This document shows positions 1 to 5,080 of a stretch of DNA of 7,421 nt, one piece after another. This DNA is from Firmicutes bacterium UBA6113 (GTDB lineage: Bacteria > Bacillota > Clostridia > Tissierellales > Sedimentibacteraceae). Within the stretch, counting starts at the first letter, position 1. Each line of letters opens with the position of its first letter. Position numbers and translations under genes: made by a program. The stretch covers positions 1 to 7,421 of the forward strand of contig DIWF01000006.1 of the NCBI GenBank assembly GCA_002422545.1, read 5' to 3'. Below the pieces are notes generated by a model. That model was not told where the DNA came from, searched no databases, and worked only from the letters and a program-made list of their open reading frames with translations.

Positions 1-827
1 GAAATTGATCTTCCGAACTGTTTTCTTTCCTTAACATACTTCACAGTTTCATCTATTGCTCCTTGAGCAATACCAAGAGCCTGAGCTGCTATTCCTATTC
101 TTCCGCCGTCAAGAGTCTTCATGGCGATTTTGAAGCCCTGTCCAATTTTTCCAAGAAGATTTTCTTTTGGAACTATGCAGTCTTCAAATATCAGTTCACA
201 TGTTGCTGAACCTCTGATACCCATTTTTAATTCTTTCTTTCCTATTGAAAATCCAGGGAAGGTACTTTCAACTATGAATGCTGAAATGCCTTTTGTTCCT
301 TGTGATTTGTCAGTCATAGCCATAACTATATAAACATCTGCATAAGATGCATTAGTTATAAATATTTTGCTTCCGTTTAAAATGTAGTTGTCTCCGTCAA
401 GAACTGCTTTTGTCTGCTGTCCTGCAGCATCAGTTCCTGCTCCAGGTTCTGTAAGACCGAATGCTCCTATCCATTCACCTGATGCAATTTTAGTCAAATA
501 TTTTTGTTTTTGTTCTTCTGTTCCAAATTCCAATAGTGGTGAACCGCACAATGATGTGTGTGCAGATACGATAACGCCTGTAGTAGCGCATACTTTTGAC
601 AATTCTTCAACTGCCATTGCATAAGTTAAATAATCGCATCCCTGTCCGCCGTATTGTTTTGGAAATGGAATTCCCATGAAACCGTATTTCTGCATTTTTT
701 CAACAGTTTCAAGTGGAAATCTTTCTTGTTCGTCAATTTCTTGTGCCAATGGCTCCACTTCGTTGACAGCAAAACTTCTGAAAAGCTGTCTTGCCATTTC
801 GTGTTCCTTGCTTAATTGAAATTTCAT
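1..827 (-). CDS. bcd: Butyryl-CoA dehydrogenase-like acyl-CoA dehydrogenase (C-terminus cut by window edge)
   Basis: Flavoenzyme of the short-chain acyl-CoA dehydrogenase family, which interconverts acyl-CoA and trans-2-enoyl-CoA with FAD and passes electrons to or from electron-transfer flavoprotein in the cytoplasm. I translated it from an ATG at 825-827; it begins MKFQLSKEHEMARQLF and stays open to base 1, giving about 275 of the usual ~380 residues. Recognisable blocks are AHTSLC near residue 89, the FAD/substrate segment GLTEPGAGTD at about 124-133, GSKIFITN, and the helix MKTLDGGRIGIAAQALGIA. These resemble clostridial Bcd as I remember it. The catalytic glutamate of the C-terminal domain lies outside the window, so activity cannot be checked. 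An AGGAGT ribosome binding site (833-838) sits 5 bases upstream of the start. It is separated from the permease gene upstream by a terminator, so it is probably its own transcription unit. Other short-chain acyl-CoA specificities are possible. Confidence 0.9.
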   Translation of the reverse strand, partial: MKFQLSKEHEMARQLFRSFAVNEVEPLAQEIDEQERFPLETVEKMQKYGFMGIPFPKQYGGQGCDYLTYAMAVEELSKVCATTGVIVSAHTSLCGSPLLEFGTEEQKQKYLTKIASGEWIGAFGLTEPGAGTDAAGQQTKAVLDGDNYILNGSKIFITNASYADVYIVMAMTDKSQGTKGISAFIVESTFPGFSIGKKELKMGIRGSATCELIFEDCIVPKENLLGKIGQGFKIAMKTLDGGRIGIAAQALGIAQGAIDETVKYVKERKQFGRSI

Positions 828-852
828 ATTTCACTCCTATTTTATATGCGGT

Positions 853-858
853 ATTATA
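853..858 (-). promoter_or_regulatory. Possible sigma-70-type -10 box for the acyl-CoA dehydrogenase gene
   Basis: The minus strand reads TATAAT at 858 to 853, about 25 bases ahead of the ATG and downstream of the permease terminator, which suits a short 5' leader. No convincing -35 hexamer is found at a 16-19 base spacing, and the surroundings are very AT-rich, so a chance match is possible. No sigma-54 -24/-12 pattern is seen here. Confidence 0.4.
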
Positions 859-920
859 GTAAAATTTTTATTATATAATTGCACATGCCTATTAAATTTT
901 TCCCTTATTATGCCCTATTT

Positions 921-964
921 TAAAAGAAGGAGTTATCTCCTGAATAATGCCGGAGATAACCCTT
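921..964 (-). terminator. Rho-independent terminator after the permease gene
   Basis: A perfect 9-bp inverted repeat (GTTATCTCC at 932-940 with GGAGATAAC at 952-960) is lengthened by AAGG/CCTT (927-930 with 961-964) across a single bulged A at 931, with an 11-base loop. Read on the minus strand, the stem is followed by CTTTTA, a short T run. It lies about 50 bases past the permease stop and ends the leftward dehydrogenase-permease operon, separating it from the acyl-CoA dehydrogenase gene. Confidence 0.75.
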
Positions 965-1012
965 GACATGAATCAAATAAAATTATTAAATCTGTTTTCT
1001 GTCAATTAATTA

Positions 1013-2320
1013 TTACAAGCCTAATGCAATAACTGCTGCGGTACATACTATTGTAAAAATAAAAGGTACTAATACTGTAGTAACAAATACAAATCTATAG
1101 CCTTGTTTATGATTCAGTCCCAGCCAGCTGAACATTAAGAACAGCCCGCTTGAATGAGGAAGAGTGTCCAAGCTGCCTGCAGCTATGGAAGTCAGTCTGT
1201 GCATATAATCCATGTTTGCCCCGCTTGCAATGAATTGCTGCGCGAATGTTTCCATAGTGATTCTCACACCGCCTGATGAAGAACCTGTGATACCTGAAAT
1301 AATTGCAGTTGCTGTTACACCTGTTATATAAGGGTTCATGTTGAATCCGTTAATCCATGCAACAACATTTTGGAATGCAGGGGAATTTTGAACAAGCCCT
1401 CCGAATGCAACAACTGCACAAGGTCCCGCAATGGCTCCTATTGCTCCACCCAAGCCTTTGTTTATTACATCTTTTTTATCTTTAATTCTATCCCAGTTAA
1501 ATATCATCGCAATTGCTGAAGCAACAGTCATGGCTAATACTACAGATGCTGAAGAAGGCATAACATTTCTGAATCCTATAATCATAGCAACAACGACTAT
1601 CAATGGTATAAAAGATTTAGAAGCTGACGGAAGCTGGCTTCTTTCAATTTGATACATTGTAGGATCAGTACCTTCGATGTATGTAAAATGTTCACCAGCG
1701 GCTCTGAGTCTTTTTTCTTCCCATTTCAAATATGCATACTCCACAACAAACATTATTAGTCCAACAATGATACTGAATACAGGAGCTGCTGTAAGTGTTG
1801 TTCCTAAATAAGTTGTAGGAACAACATTTGTTAATTGAGGTGAACCAGGCAGTACAGTCATTGTATATGCAGCAGAACCTGCCAGCAATGGTCCCATAGC
1901 AAGACGCCTTGGTATATCAGCTTCTTTAAACAATACCATTATTATTGGGCTTACTGCAAATACAACAACAAATAAACTAATACCCCCATATGTCAATGCG
2001 GATGTTGCAAGAAGAACAACAAGCATTGCTTTGCCCTTTCCAAACCAATCTATGAACTTATAACCGATTGATATTGCTGAACCTGTATCTTCCATTATTT
2101 TTGCATATAATGCTGAAGAAGCAAATATCAAAAAGTATGATTTGAAAAATCCAATATACCCATTCATGTAATATTCAGAAAAAGACTGCCATAAATTCAT
2201 TCCGTTTGAAGCAATTACCACCAAGCCTGCTGCAATAGTGAGCGGTAATGCACCCACACCCTTGTATGCCAGAAAAGCAAGAATGCCAATTGCTACTAAT
2301 AAACCAATTATTCCAATCAT
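1013..2320 (-). CDS. GntP-family permease (organic acid:H+ symporter type)
   Basis: Integral inner-membrane carrier of 435 residues, within the ~430-450 usual for the GntP family (gluconate and related hydroxy-acid or carboxylate:H+ symporters). The protein is a run of hydrophobic segments from residue 3 (IIGLLVAIGILAFLAYKG) to the C-terminal VIALGL, probably 11-14 membrane spans, without a cleavable signal peptide. Family-typical polar stretches are seen: GSSSGGVRITMETFAQQF and, nearer the C-terminus, HRLTSIAAGSLDTLPHSSG. The substrate cannot be read from the sequence. Relatives near ketone-body or hydroxybutyrate genes (the YxjC type) suggest a short hydroxy or keto acid. An AAAGAGG ribosome binding site lies 6 bases before the ATG. 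The 57-base gap to the dehydrogenase gene upstream has no terminator, so both are probably made from the leftward sigma-54 promoter at 3459-3475. It is the likely uptake step for the substrate of the neighbouring enzymes. Confidence 0.88.
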   Translation of the reverse strand: MIGIIGLLVAIGILAFLAYKGVGALPLTIAAGLVVIASNGMNLWQSFSEYYMNGYIGFFKSYFLIFASSALYAKIMEDTGSAISIGYKFIDWFGKGKAMLVVLLATSALTYGGISLFVVVFAVSPIIMVLFKEADIPRRLAMGPLLAGSAAYTMTVLPGSPQLTNVVPTTYLGTTLTAAPVFSIIVGLIMFVVEYAYLKWEEKRLRAAGEHFTYIEGTDPTMYQIERSQLPSASKSFIPLIVVVAMIIGFRNVMPSSASVVLAMTVASAIAMIFNWDRIKDKKDVINKGLGGAIGAIAGPCAVVAFGGLVQNSPAFQNVVAWINGFNMNPYITGVTATAIISGITGSSSGGVRITMETFAQQFIASGANMDYMHRLTSIAAGSLDTLPHSSGLFLMFSWLGLNHKQGYRFVFVTTVLVPFIFTIVCTAAVIALGL

Positions 2321-2377
2321 ATTAGACCTCTTTTCTAATTTTATAGTAACTTAAAGTGAATTTCATTAATTATTTGA

Positions 2378-3406
2378 TTATGCTTTAAAATCAGGTATAT
2401 CGAAAAATTTAAGGTTATCCATGCTTAATGGAAGTTCTTTATTTTCTATTCCTTTAATAACCTTAACAGCAATATCATTAAATGGAGTTGGAATTCCATA
2501 CTTCTTACCTTGTTCAACAACAAATCCATTAATCATATCTACTTCTGTTTTTTTGCCTTTTTCCAAATCCTGAAGCATGCTGGCTTTTGCTGTTCTTTTA
2601 TCGGCATAGAATTTTCTGAAACATCTCTGAGACAGTTCATAGTCTTCATAAGTTCCAACTCTGCCCCAGTCTCTCATATCCATTCCCATAACATCTTCAA
2701 ATTTTACTCCGGCTGCTGAACAAACTTCTATAATTTCGCTTGCAATTAATCCCAGGCATGCACTTGCTTTTAAATTATTGAGAACATCTCCGAATACAGA
2801 GCCTGTAACTGCAGACATCCCGCTCATACAGCTGTTTAAGATTAATTTAGACCAACGAGCTCCCATTAAATTTTCAACTATGCATACAGGTCCCATATGT
2901 TCAAGAACTGCTGCTACCTTTTCAATTCTATCTGTTATTTTACCGTCAATTTCACCTATGTCAAACAAATTATCGCCTAAAGTAACATCCTGAGTAACCT
3001 CAGAAACGCCTGGGCTTATGAATGTTGCACCCCAAAGCACAGTACCCCCTACTGTCCTGTTGCCTCCTATATACTCCGATACACTGTATTCAGGAACACC
3101 GTTTTGCAGTGTGCATACAATACTGTCTTCATTAAGGAAATTCTTCAGGCGAGGAAGAGCTTCAGCATTTGATGTTTGTTTAGTAAACACAAATACTATA
3201 TCATATTTTCCTTCCATTTGTTCTGGTAAAATTGCTTTAACCGGCACTGTCATATCAACACATCCGATTATGTGTGCCCCTTTTTCGTTTAGAGCTTTTA
3301 CATGATCCGCATAGCTGTCAATCAATACAACTTCAAGCCCATTTTTGTTTAAAAATGCTCCTAATACAGTTCCCATTGCTCCTGAACCAAAAATTGCTAT
3401 TCTCAT
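2378..3406 (-). CDS. Ketopantoate reductase-fold (ApbA/PanE family) dehydrogenase, probably catabolic
   Basis: Cytosolic NAD(P)-dependent 2-hydroxy/2-oxo acid oxidoreductase family. The N-terminal Rossmann motif GSGAMG is at residues 7-12. The family lysine in FTK (Lys76), the ARWSKLILN block holding the second conserved lysine, and the C-terminal SMLQDLEKGKKTEVDMINGF block are all present, so the enzyme looks intact. At 342 residues it is longer than biosynthetic PanE (~300). The residue ending the second Rossmann strand is Asp30 (VVLID), where NADPH-using E. coli PanE has, from memory, an arginine; an acidic residue there usually means NAD(H). With a permease downstream and a beta-keto acid cleavage enzyme divergently upstream, I infer oxidation of a hydroxy acid for catabolism rather than pantothenate synthesis. 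AGGAGG at 3415-3420 lies 8 bases before the ATG. It is the first gene of the leftward sigma-54 operon. True substrate unknown. Confidence 0.87.
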   Translation of the reverse strand: MRIAIFGSGAMGTVLGAFLNKNGLEVVLIDSYADHVKALNEKGAHIIGCVDMTVPVKAILPEQMEGKYDIVFVFTKQTSNAEALPRLKNFLNEDSIVCTLQNGVPEYSVSEYIGGNRTVGGTVLWGATFISPGVSEVTQDVTLGDNLFDIGEIDGKITDRIEKVAAVLEHMGPVCIVENLMGARWSKLILNSCMSGMSAVTGSVFGDVLNNLKASACLGLIASEIIEVCSAAGVKFEDVMGMDMRDWGRVGTYEDYELSQRCFRKFYADKRTAKASMLQDLEKGKKTEVDMINGFVVEQGKKYGIPTPFNDIAVKVIKGIENKELPLSMDNLKFFDIPDFKA

Positions 3407-3458
3407 TATACTTTCCTCCTGTAAATTTTAGGCTTAATTTCTTAGCCATCGTATGTTA

Positions 3459-3475
3459 AGCAATAATCATGCCAA
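3459..3475 (-). promoter_or_regulatory. Sigma-54 (-24/-12) promoter of the leftward operon
   Basis: The minus strand reads TTGGCATGATTATTGCT from 3475 to 3459. It has the invariant GG and GC dinucleotides exactly 10 bases apart and matches the TTGGCAC-N5-TTGCT consensus except for one T. The predicted transcript would start near 3448, about 42 bases ahead of the dehydrogenase ATG at 3406. It points away from the similar promoter at 3626-3642. A sigma-54 activator gene in the same window supports it. Confidence 0.87.
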
Positions 3476-3491
3476 CAAATAAACACTTGAA

Positions 3492-3516
3492 TTTTGCTGA
3501 TTTGCGGAAACAGAAA
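3492..3516 (-). repeat. Candidate activator-binding element A (copy nearer the leftward promoter)
   Basis: Read on the minus strand this is CTGTTTCCGCAAATCAG (3513 to 3497) followed by CAAAA. With small one-base gaps it matches element B at 3591-3620 in the opposite orientation. Each copy has CTG at one end and CAG at the other, an imperfect dyad. It lies 21 bases upstream of the leftward -24 box and about 150 bases upstream of the rightward start site, a normal enhancer distance for the latter. Binding by the regulator encoded at 5081-6475 is inference. Confidence 0.45.
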
Positions 3517-3590
3517 CATGTATATTGTTCAGAATATCTACACTTTTAACAATTTTTTGATTTGATTTTCTACACATTCTAATTTAACTT

Positions 3591-3620
3591 TTACTGTTTT
3601 TCGCATAATTCAGTCAAAAA
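3591..3620 (+). repeat. Candidate activator-binding element B (copy nearer the rightward promoter)
   Basis: On the plus strand CTGTTTTTCGCATAATTCAG (3594-3613) is followed by TCAAAAA. It shares CTGTTT, CGCA, TCAG and CAAAA in the same order as element A, which lies inverted some 90 bases away. It ends 12 bases before the rightward -24 box and sits about 155 bases upstream of the leftward start site. The one-base length differences between copies weaken the case for a strict protein site. Confidence 0.45.
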
Positions 3621-3625
3621 GTATG

Positions 3626-3642
3626 TTGGCACAGAGATTGCT
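3626..3642 (+). promoter_or_regulatory. Sigma-54 (-24/-12) promoter of the BKACE-hydratase operon
   Basis: TTGGCACAGAGATTGCT is a near-perfect -24/-12 promoter: TTGGCAC, five bases, then TTGCT, with GG (3628-3629) and GC (3640-3641) exactly 10 bases apart. Transcription would start near 3653, some 38 bases ahead of the ATG at 3691. Such promoters need an AAA+ activator, and one is encoded directly downstream of this operon. Confidence 0.92.
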
Positions 3643-3680
3643 ATATTTAATTATAGTTTTAACAAACAAAACATTGTCAT

Positions 3681-3685
3681 GGAGG
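3681..3685 (+). promoter_or_regulatory. Ribosome binding site that sets the BKACE start
   Basis: GGAGG lies 5 bases before the ATG at 3691. The in-frame upstream ATG at 3679 overlaps this site and has no purine-rich sequence of its own, so 3691 is the real start. Confidence 0.85.
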
Positions 3686-3690
3686 ATATA

Positions 3691-4539
3691 ATGAGTGATT
3701 TAAAAAAGAAAAGAGTAATTTCAGTAGCCATTACAGGATCATGGCCCACAAGGGAAGATAATCCTAATCTATCAATAACACCGCAGGAGATTGCGGATGA
3801 TGTATATGAATCATGGAAAGCCGGTGCTGCTATAGCACATATACATGTAAGAAATGATGATGGTTCACCTTCTACTGATTTTGCTAAATACAAAGAAACA
3901 ATTGACTTAATACGTACAAAAAAAGATTGTGATGTTTGCATTAATATTACAAGTTCTGGAAGTGTCGGCTTTGGTGATGAAGAGAGAATATACCCTCTGC
4001 AGCAGCTTCTGCCTGAAATGGCTTCTTATGATGCAGGTACATTAAACTGGCAGCATAGAACAATTTTCGAAAATCATCCTAGATTTTTGGAAAAGTTAGG
4101 ATTGGCACTACAGGAGTCAAATATCAAACCTGAAATTGAAATATTTGATGGAGGAATGGTCCATAATGCTTTATATTATTTGAAAAAAGGCATTCTGAAG
4201 GCACCTCTCCACTTCCAGTTTGTACTTGGAGCTCCTGGTGGTCTGCCTAATACCATCGAAAATCTGGTTTTCCTTAAGAGCTTAATTCCTGAAGGTTCAA
4301 CTTGGTCAGGATGCGGCATTGGAAGCGGTCACATGCCAATAATGATGGCAACAATTGCCATGGGAGGACATCTGCGAGTAGGAATGGAAGACAACGTAAT
4401 GTATAAAAAAGGTGTGCCTGCTGAATCTAATGCACAGTTTGTGGCAAGAGCCAAGAGACTTCTTGAAGAAGCTGATTTACAAGCTGCTACTCCTGATGAA
4501 GCTCGTCAGATTTATGGCCTTACAAGAAAGGTATTTTAA
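3691..4539 (+). CDS. BKACE/Kce-family beta-keto acid cleavage enzyme (DUF849)
   Basis: Zinc-dependent TIM-barrel enzyme of the family whose founder, Kce of lysine fermentation, converts 3-keto-5-aminohexanoate plus acetyl-CoA to acetoacetate plus 3-aminobutyryl-CoA. The 282 residues match the family's usual ~270-310. Seen: N-terminal VAITGSWPTREDNPNLSITP; metal ligands His50 and His52 in HIHVR; the PLHFQFVLGAPGG strand at 172-184; and GGHLRVGMEDN at 225-235, with Arg229, third metal ligand Glu233 and Asp234. The core catalytic set looks complete. Where Kce has, from memory, TGAE with an amine-contacting Glu14, this protein has TGSW (Trp18), so an amino-keto acid substrate seems unlikely. No other lysine-fermentation gene is visible. 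The frame starts at 3691 after GGAGG; the earlier ATG at 3679 contains that site. It is first in a sigma-54 operon and its stop touches the next gene's ATG. Actual substrate unknown. Confidence 0.93.
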   Translation: MSDLKKKRVISVAITGSWPTREDNPNLSITPQEIADDVYESWKAGAAIAHIHVRNDDGSPSTDFAKYKETIDLIRTKKDCDVCINITSSGSVGFGDEERIYPLQQLLPEMASYDAGTLNWQHRTIFENHPRFLEKLGLALQESNIKPEIEIFDGGMVHNALYYLKKGILKAPLHFQFVLGAPGGLPNTIENLVFLKSLIPEGSTWSGCGIGSGHMPIMMATIAMGGHLRVGMEDNVMYKKGVPAESNAQFVARAKRLLEEADLQAATPDEARQIYGLTRKVF

Positions 4540-4956
4540 ATGTTAGGTTTAAAGATTAACGAGTTAACTGTTGGCCAAAAAGCATCCTTCACAAAAACAA
4601 TTACAGAAACTGACGTTTATTTATTTGCCGGAATTAGCGGAGACATTAATCCTGCGCATTTAAATGAAAGTTATGCAAAAGACACATTTTTCAAAGGAAG
4701 AATTGCACACGGAATGTTGTCTGCTTCTTTAATCTCTGCAGTCATAGGTGTACAGCTTCCTGGTCCGGGTACTATATATTCTTCACAGACGTTGAATTTT
4801 TTAGCTCCCGTTCGATTTGGCGATACAATCACCGCAACTGTAGAGATAATAGAAATATTTCCGGATAAGAATAGAGTTGCTCTAAAAACTTACTGTACAA
4901 ACCAAGACGGTACTATTGTTACAACAGGTGAAGCACTTGTTCTTCCACATAAATAA
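4540..4956 (+). CDS. MaoC-like (R)-specific enoyl-CoA hydratase (PhaJ type)
   Basis: Single hot-dog-fold protein of 138 residues, typical of PhaJ-like hydratases that interconvert (R)-3-hydroxyacyl-CoA and trans-2-enoyl-CoA in the cytoplasm. The hydratase-2 motif is intact: DVYLFAGISGDINPAH carries the expected catalytic Asp35 and His40, followed by GRIAHGMLSASLISAVIG and the substrate-pocket strand TLNFLAPVRFGDTI. The ATG directly follows the TAA of the BKACE gene with no spacer. Its ribosome binding site (AGAAAGG, 4525-4531) lies inside that gene, so the two are translationally linked and transcribed from 3626-3642. In this context it could dehydrate a hydroxyacyl-CoA derived from the cleavage product, giving an enoyl-CoA for an acyl-CoA dehydrogenase. 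Acyl-chain preference cannot be read from the sequence. A non-hydratase thioester role is possible, but the Asp/His pair argues against it. Confidence 0.9.
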   Translation: MLGLKINELTVGQKASFTKTITETDVYLFAGISGDINPAHLNESYAKDTFFKGRIAHGMLSASLISAVIGVQLPGPGTIYSSQTLNFLAPVRFGDTITATVEIIEIFPDKNRVALKTYCTNQDGTIVTTGEALVLPHK

Positions 4957-4977
4957 ATAGCAGTTTAAAATAATTAC

Positions 4978-5024
4978 AAAAAGATATTGCCAAACTTCTA
5001 TTAATTTTTGGAATATCTTTTTTA
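4978..5024 (+). terminator. Rho-independent terminator of the BKACE-hydratase operon
   Basis: AAAAAGATATT(G)CCAAA at 4978-4994 pairs with TTTGGAATATCTTTTT at 5007-5022: 16 base pairs with one bulged G (4989) and a 12-base loop, running into a T-rich tail. It begins 21 bases after the hydratase stop. It should keep sigma-54-driven transcription from reading into the regulator gene, although an AT-rich stem may be leaky. Confidence 0.75.
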
Positions 5025-5046
5025 TATGGAACCGTATAAAAAGATA

Positions 5047-5055
5047 TGCTATAAT
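5047..5055 (+). promoter_or_regulatory. Extended -10 promoter of the regulator gene
   Basis: TGCTATAAT (TGn plus a consensus TATAAT at 5050-5055) lies about 25 bases ahead of the regulator start. The -35 position (around 5027-5032, TGGAAC) is a poor match, which an extended -10 can tolerate. It indicates separate, sigma-70/SigA-dependent expression of the activator, as is common for sigma-54 enhancer-binding proteins. Confidence 0.6.
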
Positions 5056-5068
5056 TATTATGCTGTTC

Positions 5069-5074
5069 AGGAGG
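5069..5074 (+). promoter_or_regulatory. Ribosome binding site that sets the regulator start
   Basis: AGGAGG lies 6 bases before the ATG at 5081 and only 3 before the adjacent ATG at 5078. An in-frame ATG at 5060 lies upstream of the site and overlaps the expected transcript start, so it is not usable. Confidence 0.8.
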
Positions 5075-5080
5075 ATAATG

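Larger units (their letters stand above)
3476..3625. promoter_or_regulatory. Shared upstream activator region between two divergent sigma-54 promoters
   Basis: These 150 AT-rich bases lie between the two -24 boxes and hold no gene. They are the natural place for enhancer-binding-protein sites. Within them I see an inverted pair of related elements at 3492-3516 and 3591-3620, described separately. There is also a direct repeat TCTACAC at 3537-3543 and 3569-3575, 32 bases apart (about three helical turns). No clear integration host factor site stands out from the AT-rich background. Confidence 0.55.

Noticed and set aside
121..624. Plus-strand open frames over the left end (121-333 and 388-624)
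   Set aside because: They are antisense to a clear acyl-CoA dehydrogenase reading frame on the minus strand and have no recognisable domains or ribosome binding sites.
2321..2377. Separate promoter or terminator between the dehydrogenase and permease genes
   Set aside because: The 57 bases show no stable hairpin and no -24/-12 or good -35/-10 pair, so cotranscription is simpler.
3522..3537. ATATT-N6-AATAT dyad as an activator site
   Set aside because: Five-base AT-only arms are expected by chance in such AT-rich DNA; the elements at 3492-3516 and 3591-3620 are better candidates.
3679..3690. ATG at 3679 as start of the BKACE protein
   Set aside because: The GGAGG ribosome binding site lies just inside it, and the conserved N-terminus starts after the ATG at 3691.
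3691..4956. Lysine-fermentation (kam/kdd/kce/kal) cluster
   Set aside because: Only a BKACE is present; no aminomutase, dehydrogenase kdd, ammonia-lyase or CoA-transferase is visible, and the pocket loop differs from Kce as remembered.
5060..5080. ATG at 5060 as start of the regulator
   Set aside because: It precedes the AGGAGG at 5069-5074 and would fall at the expected transcription start.
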